This document shows positions 1-8,527 of a stretch of 40,194 nt of DNA, one piece after another (within the stretch, counting starts at the first letter, position 1; each line of letters starts with the position of its first letter). Origin of the DNA: Flavobacterium suaedae (lineage in GTDB: Bacteria > Bacteroidota > Bacteroidia > Flavobacteriales > Flavobacteriaceae); NCBI RefSeq assembly GCF_014642915.1, contig NZ_BMJE01000010.1, forward strand, positions 1 to 40,194, in the 5' to 3' direction. Both the position numbers and the translations under genes were made by a program. The notes below the pieces were generated by a model that worked only from the letters and a program-made list of their open reading frames with translations, was not told the origin of the DNA and searched no databases.

Positions 1-105
1 TACGTTCATGTTGTACATGTACTGGGTGTAGTGTGGGTCTTGCTGGGCAGTCATGTCCGTGAACCCTAACAACGCCAGTAAACTGGCTAAGTATAGTTTT
101 TTCAT
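1..105 (-). CDS. PorP/SprF-family type IX secretion outer-membrane protein, N-terminus only
   Basis: Thirty-five codons run off the left edge of the window. They begin with a signal peptide (MKKLYLASLLALLGFTDMTA), followed by QQDPHYTQYMYNMNV. The pattern Q-D-P-x-Y-(S/T)-Q-Y-M-x-N just after the signal peptide is the typical opening of PorP/SprF proteins. These are beta-barrel outer-membrane partners of T9SS substrates that carry type B sorting domains. The gene lies directly downstream of, and in the same orientation as, a giant type B-sorted protein, which is the usual pairing (sprB-sprF is the known example). A strong terminator between the two suggests that this gene has its own promoter or depends on read-through. 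The family call rests on the N-terminus only. Confidence 0.72.
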   Translation of the reverse strand, partial: MKKLYLASLLALLGFTDMTAQQDPHYTQYMYNMNV

Positions 106-385
106 ATTAATGTGTAACTAAATATTCTGTTTCATTTTTTCCTTTTTCAATTTAATATTTTATCAGTAAATACTAACACCTTCCTTTAAAATTTAACAAA
201 AAAACAGGTTTTTAATTCCCATGACTTAAAACCTATAAATTTTATTGAAAAAAGGAGTTCAAAAAAAATAAATTAAAACGGAATTATTGATGATTTTAAC
301 TTTTAATTTTAATCGTGTATTGTAGAAATAACCATAAAACAACAAATAATTAATATTAAAAAAAAGCAAATAAAAAAGGAGAGCC
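106..385. other. AT-rich intergenic region upstream of the PorP/SprF-like gene
   Basis: About 280 bases of very AT-rich DNA separate the partial PorP/SprF-like gene from the terminator of the giant adhesin. I see no credible coding frame and no perfect TAnnTTTG box on the minus strand. It must hold the ribosome binding site of the minus-strand gene and perhaps a weak promoter, but nothing specific can be placed. Confidence 0.5.
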
Positions 386-403
386 CCCACCTTTACAGGT
401 GGG
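361..403 (-). terminator. Intrinsic terminator of the giant adhesin gene
   Basis: A perfect 7-bp GC-rich stem (386-392 with 397-403) closes a 4-base loop that reads GTAA in the minus-strand transcript. A T-rich tract follows in that transcript (complement of 361-380). It lies 28 bases past the stop codon of the 2231-residue protein. Confidence 0.85.
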
Positions 404-430
404 AAACTTCCTTATTTAGCTTATTATTCT

Positions 431-3400
431 TTATTGTTCTCTGTTGATATAAACCCATCCTGTTTTACTTTCTCCGTTTGCTCTCTTAATAGAGTAGAAG
501 TAAGTACCTGTAGGTAGTTCGTCACCACTACTACTTTGACCGTGCCACTGATCTGTATAAGCTCCGTAACTGAATACTTCTGCACCGTAACGGTTAAAGA
601 TGCTTATTTGTGTTACACCTAATGAGGTAAGATCAAAGGTATCGTTCATATCATCATTGTTTGGTGATATACCTCTGGGAATAGAACAACTTGTGTCTAT
701 AACATTTACTACAGTACTGCCTATACAACCATCTTCTGTAGTTACTGTTACAGTATAGTCACCTGCTTCCGGTATAACAACTTCCTGAGTGGTTTCAGAG
801 AATCCGTTAGGACCTGTCCATGCGTAGCTTGCTGTATCAGGGTTAAATGAACCGTCAATATCCATAACATTTACCATGTATATTCCGTCTTCACAACCTT
901 CTTCAAACATTATTGCTACAGCAGCAGTATCCTGAGTTAATGCTACACTTTCTGTAGCAGAACAGTTGTTAACGGTTACTGTTACTTCATAAGTACCGAA
1001 CTCTGTACCCTGGATGCTTGAACCTGTTTCTGCTGAAGCTACTCCGTTAACTGTCCATGCGTAGGTTGCATTTGCAGTATCAAAGTTATTAGCGTTTACA
1101 GAAATAGTAGCGCTGCTTGCCACACATGTTGCGTATGGACCGCCAAGGTTAAAGTCCGGACTTGGTGTAATAGTTACTACAAACTCGCTTTCTCCTGTAC
1201 ATGCTGAAATTGGATCAGTATCTGCAAGTATATAAATAGTTTGAGTTGTAGTTATTAAATCGCCTGCTGCAAGCATATCTCCTGTTCCGTCAGGACCTGT
1301 ATAGTAATTATTATCAGGGTCAAGAGCAGGAAGCTCATAAACGTCACACTCTGTTACATCCGGTAATACCTGAGCTACAGGGCTGTCAATTATTGTTACT
1401 TCAAAGCTTTCTTCGCCAGGACATAAACCTCCACCTGTTGCAGCATACACATAAATTGTTTGTGTAGTAGTTATTTCATCACCTGCATTTAACATGGTAC
1501 CTGTTCCGTCAGGACCATTTACATCTGTATAATAGTCTCCTTCGTCAAGAGTAGGTAATGTATAACTATCACATGCTGTTTGGTCTCCCGGAGTTACTAC
1601 TTCAGGACCATCAACAATAGTTACTACAAAGCTGTTTTCATCTGTACAACTTGGTTCTGTACCGCTATCTGCTAATACATAAATTGTTTGTGTAGATGAT
1701 ATAACATCTCCTGCCGCAAGCATATCACCTGTTCCGTCAGGACCTGTATAATAATTATTATTTGCAGATAATGCAGGAAGTGTATAGTTATTACACTCTG
1801 TAACATCAGCAGGTGCATCAGCTACCGGAGTAGGTGTTACAGTAACTGTTACTGTTGCTGTAGCCTCACAGCCTGTGTTATTAATAGTTACTTCATAAAC
1901 ACCTTCATCCTCTACAGTAATAGTACTTGTTGTATCAGGAAGCGGACCGTCATTCAATGTCCATGTATATGAAACATTAGGAGAGTCCGGGTCATAGTTC
2001 GTTGCTGTAATCTCTATTGTACCGGTTGTACCTTCACAAAGTGAGAAGTCTTCCGTTATATCAAACTCAGGGGTAAGATCTTGTACAATTAAATCAAATT
2101 GCTTAATACCAAAACAACCAGACTCTATATTCTCTATTCTAACATATATTGTTTGCTGATACTGTTCTTCATTAGTATATATTGCACCAATGGCATTACT
2201 AGCAGTTTCTGCATCTTCCTCTGTAAGGTAATATGTTATTTCATAATCCTCAGGTGTGTCTGAACCATCTAATATAGGTGTGTCATTTACTGATAAATCG
2301 AATTCACCAAACCCACTTGCATCACAAATAGTTAAATCTTCAGGATCACCTGTTATCTCTTCAATAGGATCATAATATTCAATTGTTTTAGAAGTTTCAA
2401 CAGAACATTCTGTATTCTCATAAAGAACTTCTACAGTATATGTTCCGCCTTCTGTAACTGTTAAACTAGGACCTGTTTCTCCTACAAGCTCATCATCACC
2501 TTGATACCATGTAAAGTCATAAGTATCAGGATCCATTTGTGTATCTAAAACAATTTCTTCTCCTGCACAAGCTGCATTACCGCCTTCAATAGTAAGGTCA
2601 CTTCCTAAATCAGGAGCACCTATTGCAAAACTACCTCCGTCAAGGAATACAGCAGAGTTCACAGCAGAGTCATTATAATCTGCAATTACTAATTTAATAT
2701 GATATGTTTCTCCCGGTGTTACACTAGCTTGAGCTTGCATAACCTGAGTTTGACCATTATAACCTATTGGCGAAGCCTCAGGGTTATCAGGGTTGTACTG
2801 AGCAAAATAATCAGGGTTTTGAGAATCACAGTTACCATTATAGGCTTCATCGCGAATATTTACTACTGATACCGGTATTGTTGTACCTGGTATAACCGCA
2901 AGGTTATCTCCGTCTACTGCTGTGGTAGGACCTGTAAGTATAAATGCAAACGCATCAGAGAATGTACACTGGAATGTACCATACTCACTTGAAGCAAACA
3001 GGAAGTTAAAGCTTATTTCATCAATAAAAGGTACAAAGTCAAACTCCAATACAGAAGCATTGTTTAACGGTCCTGTGTTACCGCCTTCTGCAATAATAGC
3101 CGATAAATCAGCATCTCCAGGCCATCCTGTATTATCAAAAGTGGCATTTCCCGGCCATGGTCCCGGAGCTTCAGTAATACCTCCTGTAGCCATTACTATA
3201 CCATTAGTGAAAGGGAAAGTTGAACCGTTTTGGTCAAAATAACCTATACTACTAGCCTGACCAAAATCAGAACCTGATACAGCTTCTACATTAGATACTA
3301 TAGCACAGTCAATACCTATTAATACATCCTGAACTAACTCTTCCATTGTATACTCAGTATCATTAACTGTAATTGGCGGTACAGGTGTTTTAATACAAAC

Positions 3401-6400
3401 GTCAAAACTTGTTACTGCTGTAGGGTCTGAGAAGAAAGTAGTATATACCATTACATAATATGTTTCTCCCGGTGTTAAACCTGTAATTGTTTCACTATTA
3501 CCACCACACGATAGTTCTGTTAAAGTACCACAATCATCACCTTCAAATACTGCAACGTTAAACGTAGCACCTACCTGATTGTTTACGGTTACACTATGCG
3601 TACCTGTTTCTGCAACAAACGAGAACCAAGCATCATATTCAATATCCATCCATGTAACACAACTTAAATCTACTCCTGAACCTGTAGAACCTGTTAAAGT
3701 ACCCGAAACAAAATCAACACACTCGGCATCAGGGTTTACAGGAACATCAACAGCTCCGTCACAATCGTCATTCTCAAGTTCTGTAACAAAAGAGAAAGGA
3801 CCAGACCATGTACTGTAACCATCTTCATCGCCACAGTTTGCTCTTACATAATAAATATATGGTGTTCCCGCCTCTAAGTTTTCTGCTATATACGGGTTAT
3901 CTCCCGTTACTGTACCCGGCTCAGTTGGCTCAGGTGAACCCGGAGGCAATACCCAAACTTCCCAAGTATCTGCACTACCCATTTCAGTCCAAGATAGTGT
4001 AGCACTATCAGTAGTAGTAGCATCTACAGCTAAATCTTGTGGTTTAGGACAAGCAGGAGGTGTACAGTTACCCATACCTGTATATAATAATGTATTTGGA
4101 GTGTTTACTCCGAAAGGTTTAGTATATACATCTTCAGCAAAAGGTGTATAAACTGTTAAACCTATTTCATTTCCGGCAAAGCCTCCTGAATTCCAGAATA
4201 TTGTAAATTCAACATCAGGACACATTGATATTTCTACTGTTTCAGGTCCTGTGCCTGTAAAACCTGGTCCTATAGTAGCAAGTTCAACTCCACCCTGAGA
4301 TATTGTCATGGTATTACCATTCCAACCCCAGAATTGCGATGTCATTTCAAACACATAAACACATTGGTCTTCAGGCTCACATACCTCTGTACTAAATGCA
4401 AATGGTCCTGCCCAAACACTATATTCATCTACGTCACATACCGTTCTTACATAATACTCATAGTTTGTAGCTGCTGTAAGACCTGTGGCTTCAGTAGGAA
4501 CAACATCAGTAAATGTTCCTGAATCAGCATCTGTCGGAGCTGCTTCTCCTTCTTCAACTATATAATATTCCCACTCACCTGTAGCAGGAGTCCAGCTAAG
4601 GTCAGCCGTTGTAGTAGTTATATTATCAGCACTTAAGTTTTCCGGTGGTAAACAAGCAGGATTATCACAATCTACAGTACCTTCATACAGCATTGTATTT
4701 TGAGAGCCTTCTCCCGGTGGTTTGTTAAATAATGTTTGGTCAAAGTTATTTACTATACTTATACCTACTTCTCCTGCAAAAGCACCACCTGCATTCCAGA
4801 ATAGTTCAAGCGGCTCGTTGTTACAAACCGAAATTTGTACTGTAACAGGGTTTTGGTCATCAGCATTTGTAGGACCTGTTAATGTTGCTATTGTAGCTCC
4901 GTTTTGTGTAACTGTCATAGTATTACCATTCCAGCCGTCTCCAAAACTATCTACCATTATAAATTCATATACACACTGGTCTGTAAGTTCACAAAGCGCA
5001 GTAGTGAAAGAGAATGAATCACTCCAGCCACTTGGGTCTGGGTCTCCAACACATATTGTTCTTACATAATACTCATAGTTTGTACCTGCTGTAAGACCTG
5101 TAGCAACTACAGGATTAGTATCTGTATACGTTCCTGAATCAGCATCTGTTGGAGCAGGAGAACCTGCTTCTACAATAAAGTATTCCCACTCACCTGTAGC
5201 AGGACCTCCCCAACCAAGTTGTACCTGGTCAGTTGATATATCAGTTACTGTAAGGTTTTCCGGCGGTAAACATGCAGGGGTATCACAATCTACATCACCT
5301 TCATATAATAATGAGTTTTGTGTACCTTCTCCCGGCGCTTTTTCAAATATTGTTTGTGCAAATGAGTTTTGTACAGAAACGCCTACCTCAGCAGCAAAAC
5401 TACCTCCTGCATTCCAGAATAACTGTAAAGGAAGGTTATTACACACCTCTACTGTTACGGAAACAGGGTTTTGGTTATCGGCATTTGTAGGACCTGTAAG
5501 TGTAGCTATTGTTATACCGTTTTGAGATACTGTCATAGTATTACCATTCCAGCCGTCTCCAAAACTATCTACCATTACAAAAGTATATGTACACTGGTCT
5601 GCAGGTTCACATATAGTAGTATTAAACAGGAACGGTCCTGCCCATGCACTAAATGTACCGTCACCACAATCAGCTCTTACATAATATTCATAAGGTGTTG
5701 CAGGTGTTAAACCTCCTGCTTCATAGTTTGTATTTGTAGTAGCTGTAAGTCCGGCACCTGTAGGTATACCTGAACCCGGAGCTTGTACTACTACTTCCCA
5801 TGCAGTTGCTCCACTTGGATTAGTCCAAGAAAGGTCAGCCGAAGTTTGCCCAATGTTTGTAGTTGGTAATTCTTCCGGCGGAGCACAGAACACTTGTTGT
5901 ATTGTTAAAGTATATGGTGTTGTTTGAGGAGACGCCCAGGTAGAAATAACAATATAGTATGTTTGACCTGCGGTAACAGCAAAATCAGGAATTGAAACCG
6001 GATCTCCTGCAAAACCTCCTACTCCACCAGCTACACAACTAACTCCTATATCATCACAACTTTCATAAACAAACATACCGGAATACGATCCGTTTTCTGT
6101 CATATCTATACTAATTGTACCGTCATCTGTTGCAGTATATTCATATACTACATCATCCCCGTTAAGGTATCCGAATGTACTACCACATCCTGATGCACCC
6201 GGACTACCGCTATAATCATCCCCATAAGTAGAGGTGTTATCAGTAGTACTGTATGGCAAAGCAGCAATTTCTATAGCAGCTTCACATGTAGCACCTAATG
6301 CTACTGTACTGAAATAGAACGGACCTTCCCATTCACTTTCTCCTCCGTCATCACAAAGTGTTTTTACGTAGAACTTATATTCTGTATTCTCATCAAGTTC

Positions 6401-7126
6401 ATCAACATTATAAGGAGGAACTCCGTTATATACCTCACCGTTACCGGTAGGTATATCTGCCGCCGCTAAAAATTCTATTTCAAACGAAGAAGCCCCAGAA
6501 GGGTTATTCCAAGTAAGATCGGCAGCATCAAGACCGACATTGTCTACACCAAGGTCTGTAGGCGGTAAACATTGTTCCACAACCTTAACATTATCCACCA
6601 ACCAACGGTCTCCGTTATCGCCAAGCATAACAAAGGCAACATACACACTCTGGCCAACATATGTACCCGGAATGTCTACCACTTTTTCAGAATAATCATC
6701 CTGAATAGGGTTAATGTCAAATTCTGCCCATTCTTGTATTTGATCATAAGAAGAAAGATCAGTAGGGTCTCCTGTAGTAACCATTATTCGGTACAGAGAG
6801 CCTTGGTCTCCCGGCTGTGTAAGCCTTGAAAAGAAACGAAGCTGGGGATTATCAGGCATTGTAAACTGAGGTGTAATTAACCAATCCTCAGGTATACCTG
6901 ATGCTACGTTTTCCTTATTTATATAAGCCGCATAATCACCCTCATAAGGAGGCTGAAGCGGGTTACCTAACGCACTCTGCGTCCACGACGCAGCAGGTCC
7001 TATTCCATTATTGTCTATTGTCCAACCTGTAGGGGGCCATGAACCCTCAAACCCCTCTTCCGGTAGCTGTGCAAATGCACACAAAGGCAATAATGATAGA
7101 AAAAACAACAAAGTAATTTTTTTCAT
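431..7126 (-). CDS. Giant multidomain T9SS-secreted surface protein with type B sorting domain
   Basis: This is a 2231-residue exported protein. A signal peptide (1-20, ending CAFAQ) leads into a choice-of-anchor J/cleaved-adhesin-like domain (about 21-185, with W-L-I-T-P and R-W-L-V-D-N). Then come a fibronectin III domain (187-275), a PPC-like domain (278-414), and alternating fibronectin III and D-Q-C-x-Y modules (415-1115). A second PPC-like domain (1116-1250) and a choice-of-anchor L domain (about 1253-1500) follow. After these are Ig/PKD-like segments, three copies of a C-x-x-Y-x-L-P-x-L repeat (about 1772-1995), a PKD-like segment, and the C-terminal gliding/T9SS type B domain (about 2150-2231: ISPNNDDMNDTF, I-F-N-R-Y-G, P-T-G-T-Y-F-Y). 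The sorting domain should route it through T9SS to the surface, probably with the PorP/SprF-like protein encoded just downstream. The ligand is unknown; an adhesin or glycan-binding role is inferred. A box TATCTTTA at 7204-7211 may be its -7 element. Confidence 0.9.
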   Translation of the reverse strand: MKKITLLFFLSLLPLCAFAQLPEEGFEGSWPPTGWTIDNNGIGPAASWTQSALGNPLQPPYEGDYAAYINKENVASGIPEDWLITPQFTMPDNPQLRFFSRLTQPGDQGSLYRIMVTTGDPTDLSSYDQIQEWAEFDINPIQDDYSEKVVDIPGTYVGQSVYVAFVMLGDNGDRWLVDNVKVVEQCLPPTDLGVDNVGLDAADLTWNNPSGASSFEIEFLAAADIPTGNGEVYNGVPPYNVDELDENTEYKFYVKTLCDDGGESEWEGPFYFSTVALGATCEAAIEIAALPYSTTDNTSTYGDDYSGSPGASGCGSTFGYLNGDDVVYEYTATDDGTISIDMTENGSYSGMFVYESCDDIGVSCVAGGVGGFAGDPVSIPDFAVTAGQTYYIVISTWASPQTTPYTLTIQQVFCAPPEELPTTNIGQTSADLSWTNPSGATAWEVVVQAPGSGIPTGAGLTATTNTNYEAGGLTPATPYEYYVRADCGDGTFSAWAGPFLFNTTICEPADQCTYTFVMVDSFGDGWNGNTMTVSQNGITIATLTGPTNADNQNPVSVTVEVCNNLPLQLFWNAGGSFAAEVGVSVQNSFAQTIFEKAPGEGTQNSLLYEGDVDCDTPACLPPENLTVTDISTDQVQLGWGGPATGEWEYFIVEAGSPAPTDADSGTYTDTNPVVATGLTAGTNYEYYVRTICVGDPDPSGWSDSFSFTTALCELTDQCVYEFIMVDSFGDGWNGNTMTVTQNGATIATLTGPTNADDQNPVTVQISVCNNEPLELFWNAGGAFAGEVGISIVNNFDQTLFNKPPGEGSQNTMLYEGTVDCDNPACLPPENLSADNITTTTADLSWTPATGEWEYYIVEEGEAAPTDADSGTFTDVVPTEATGLTAATNYEYYVRTVCDVDEYSVWAGPFAFSTEVCEPEDQCVYVFEMTSQFWGWNGNTMTISQGGVELATIGPGFTGTGPETVEISMCPDVEFTIFWNSGGFAGNEIGLTVYTPFAEDVYTKPFGVNTPNTLLYTGMGNCTPPACPKPQDLAVDATTTDSATLSWTEMGSADTWEVWVLPPGSPEPTEPGTVTGDNPYIAENLEAGTPYIYYVRANCGDEDGYSTWSGPFSFVTELENDDCDGAVDVPVNPDAECVDFVSGTLTGSTGSGVDLSCVTWMDIEYDAWFSFVAETGTHSVTVNNQVGATFNVAVFEGDDCGTLTELSCGGNSETITGLTPGETYYVMVYTTFFSDPTAVTSFDVCIKTPVPPITVNDTEYTMEELVQDVLIGIDCAIVSNVEAVSGSDFGQASSIGYFDQNGSTFPFTNGIVMATGGITEAPGPWPGNATFDNTGWPGDADLSAIIAEGGNTGPLNNASVLEFDFVPFIDEISFNFLFASSEYGTFQCTFSDAFAFILTGPTTAVDGDNLAVIPGTTIPVSVVNIRDEAYNGNCDSQNPDYFAQYNPDNPEASPIGYNGQTQVMQAQASVTPGETYHIKLVIADYNDSAVNSAVFLDGGSFAIGAPDLGSDLTIEGGNAACAGEEIVLDTQMDPDTYDFTWYQGDDELVGETGPSLTVTEGGTYTVEVLYENTECSVETSKTIEYYDPIEEITGDPEDLTICDASGFGEFDLSVNDTPILDGSDTPEDYEITYYLTEEDAETASNAIGAIYTNEEQYQQTIYVRIENIESGCFGIKQFDLIVQDLTPEFDITEDFSLCEGTTGTIEITATNYDPDSPNVSYTWTLNDGPLPDTTSTITVEDEGVYEVTINNTGCEATATVTVTVTPTPVADAPADVTECNNYTLPALSANNNYYTGPDGTGDMLAAGDVISSTQTIYVLADSGTEPSCTDENSFVVTIVDGPEVVTPGDQTACDSYTLPTLDEGDYYTDVNGPDGTGTMLNAGDEITTTQTIYVYAATGGGLCPGEESFEVTIIDSPVAQVLPDVTECDVYELPALDPDNNYYTGPDGTGDMLAAGDLITTTQTIYILADTDPISACTGESEFVVTITPSPDFNLGGPYATCVASSATISVNANNFDTANATYAWTVNGVASAETGSSIQGTEFGTYEVTVTVNNCSATESVALTQDTAAVAIMFEEGCEDGIYMVNVMDIDGSFNPDTASYAWTGPNGFSETTQEVVIPEAGDYTVTVTTEDGCIGSTVVNVIDTSCSIPRGISPNNDDMNDTFDLTSLGVTQISIFNRYGAEVFSYGAYTDQWHGQSSSGDELPTGTYFYSIKRANGESKTGWVYINREQ
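1290..1815 (-). repeat. Three shorter tandem repeats (about 72-76 codons) near the adhesin C-terminus
   Basis: Residues about 1772-1995 hold three copies of a module with the core T-x-C-x-x-Y-x-L-P-x-L, then Y-Y-T-(G/D), then P-D-G-T-G-x-M-L-x-A-G-D, then T-Q-T-I-Y-(V/I). Copies one and three share blocks of nearly identical DNA, around 1275-1310 and 1730-1765. These look like beta-rich stalk modules of the kind often found before a type B sorting domain. Confidence 0.75.
4302..5577 (-). repeat. In-phase tandem repeat units (618/609 bp) inside the adhesin gene
   Basis: Three copies of a unit made of one D-Q-C-x-Y domain plus one fibronectin III domain lie in tandem, with the D-Q-C modules near residues 505, 712 and 915. 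Positions 5529-5577 and 4911-4959 are identical over 49 bases at an offset of exactly 618 bp (206 codons). The matching point in the third copy begins at 4302, another 609 bp (203 codons) away. Both offsets keep the reading frame. The first two copies are closer to each other than to the third, which suggests a recent duplication or gene conversion. Confidence 0.85.
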
Positions 7127-7328
7127 AGAGATTTATATTTTAGTAGTTTACGTTTAAGAAGGGGGAAATTAAGAAAAAAATGGTAATAGAAGAGGGTGAA
7201 AAATAAAGATATTTCAATTTTATGCCAAAAAAAACAAAATTTATTTATTTTGTTAGGAATATAAAAAAGACTTTTTTTTAGTGATATATTCAATAGATAA
7301 ATAGCAATATCAATTGAATTATCATTGT

Positions 7329-7336
7329 TATCTTTG
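7329..7336 (+). promoter_or_regulatory. -7 promoter element of lpxH
   Basis: The octamer TATCTTTG matches the Bacteroidota -7 consensus TAnnTTTG exactly and lies 17 bases before the lpxH start codon. No good -33 TTG is seen at the usual distance. The implied leader is about a dozen bases. Confidence 0.55.
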
Positions 7337-7353
7337 ATGCCACAACGATTAAA

Positions 7354-8106
7354 ATGGACAAGAACAAAAAAATATACTTCGCATCTGACCAGCATTTAGG
7401 AGCACCAACGCCTGAAAAGAGCTTTATAAGGGAAAAAAAGTTTGTTAAATGGCTTGATGAAGTAAAAAAAGATGCTGATGCTATCTTTCTGCTTGGTGAT
7501 CTTTTTGATTTTTGGTTTGAATACAAAACTGTAGTCCCTAAAGGTTTTGTAAGAGTACTGGGTAAACTCGCAGAAATAAGAGATTCCGGCATACCGATAT
7601 ATTTTTTTGTAGGTAACCACGACCTTTGGATGGATGATTATTTTGAAAAGGAATTGGATATTCCTGTCTATCATAAACCAAAAGAATTCACTTTTAACGG
7701 TAAAGAATTCTTAATTGGGCATGGTGATGGTTTAGGTCCCGGAGATAAAGGTTATAAACGAATGAAAAAGGTATTTATCAATCCTTTCTCTAAATGGCTT
7801 TACCGTTGGCTACATCCTGATATTGGTGTACGAATGGCACAGCACCTTTCTGTAAAAAACAAGTTAATATCGGGTGATGAGGATGTTATATTTTTAGGAG
7901 AAGAAAATGAATGGTTAGTACAATATTGCAAACGCAAACTAGAGACTAAACACTACGACTATTTTATTTTCGGACACAGACACTTACCATTAGATATTAA
8001 ACTCAACGAAAAGTCTACCTACCTTAACTTAGGCGACTGGGTAAGTTATTTTACCTATGGTGTTTTTGATGGCGAAACCCTTGAACTAAAAGAGTACAAA
8101 GACTAA
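7354..8106 (+). CDS. lpxH: UDP-2,3-diacylglucosamine diphosphatase (LpxH-type)
   Basis: This 250-residue calcineurin-like metallophosphoesterase should cleave UDP-2,3-diacylglucosamine to lipid X and UMP in the lipid A pathway, acting at the cytoplasmic face of the inner membrane. The metal-binding motifs are all present: SDQHLG (D12, H14), GDLFDFW (D49), GNHD (88-90), GHGDG (H123) and FGHRH (H208, H210). The region around 133-170, rich in K/R, W and F, matches the membrane-associating insertion of LpxH proteins. Length and motif order fit the Bacteroidota form. It is preceded by a perfect -7 box. Its stop codon interlocks with the stop of the convergent downstream gene over four bases. Confidence 0.88.
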   Translation: MDKNKKIYFASDQHLGAPTPEKSFIREKKFVKWLDEVKKDADAIFLLGDLFDFWFEYKTVVPKGFVRVLGKLAEIRDSGIPIYFFVGNHDLWMDDYFEKELDIPVYHKPKEFTFNGKEFLIGHGDGLGPGDKGYKRMKKVFINPFSKWLYRWLHPDIGVRMAQHLSVKNKLISGDEDVIFLGEENEWLVQYCKRKLETKHYDYFIFGHRHLPLDIKLNEKSTYLNLGDWVSYFTYGVFDGETLELKEYKD

Positions 8107-8465
8107 TTGTTATCGGAATTACAAAGTTCGTCCAAATAGTTATTTAAACTAAGGTTAAAAAGCGTACCTTCCATTAAGTCTTTAATATTAACTAACTCAG
8201 TTTTTGTAACGGCAAGGTCTACTCCATTCATAGGTGTTTTAAGCAGTAACTTGTGGCAATCTTTCCCGCAACTGCACTTAGTGCAACTATAGTAATTTAT
8301 AGTCCCTTCGGCAAGTTGTTTAAACTCCTCTACCTCATCGGGTAAAAGGTAGAACCCCATTTCTTTAAATATAAACTGAACACGGTTTTTTAAAACTGCA
8401 CCGTCTTTTTTCCAGTAGAAAGCTAAACCAAAGTCGTTATTGTATAATTGCGCTACTTCTTTCAT
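8103..8465 (-). CDS. Conserved hypothetical protein with a Cys cluster
   Basis: This is a 120-residue protein of unknown function and I cannot name a family. A compact Cys-rich segment in the middle (S-C-T-K-C-S-C-G-K-D-C-H) could bind a metal, and the rest looks soluble and mixed alpha/beta. The ATG at 8465 is chosen because the longer frame starts with TTG at 8489, inside a perfect -7 promoter box (8487-8494), so that TTG would not be transcribed. It has its own promoter just beyond the end of recJ. It ends head-on with lpxH: the TAG at 8103-8105 overlaps the TAA of lpxH, with no terminator between them. Confidence 0.75.
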   Translation of the reverse strand: MKEVAQLYNNDFGLAFYWKKDGAVLKNRVQFIFKEMGFYLLPDEVEEFKQLAEGTINYYSCTKCSCGKDCHKLLLKTPMNGVDLAVTKTELVNIKDLMEGTLFNLSLNNYLDELCNSDNN

Positions 8466-8486
8466 CTTTTTGCAAAGGTTTGAAAG

Positions 8487-8494
8487 CAAAAATA
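8487..8494 (-). promoter_or_regulatory. -7 promoter element of the Cys-cluster gene
   Basis: On the minus strand this reads TATTTTTG, a perfect TAnnTTTG. It lies 21 bases upstream of the ATG at 8465 and covers the alternative TTG start, which decides the start codon of that gene. Confidence 0.6.
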
Positions 8495-8527
8495 CAATTT
8501 TATTTAGAATGATTCTATATTGAAATA

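Noticed and set aside
2922..6829. Many open frames opposite the giant adhesin gene
   Set aside because: They are by-products of the biased, repeat-rich adhesin sequence; none has a recognisable protein pattern or promoter.
7233..7254. AT-only inverted repeat AACAAAAT/ATTTTGTT between the adhesin gene and lpxH
   Set aside because: In DNA this rich in A and T an 8-bp match is weak evidence, and it does not sit at a clear promoter position.
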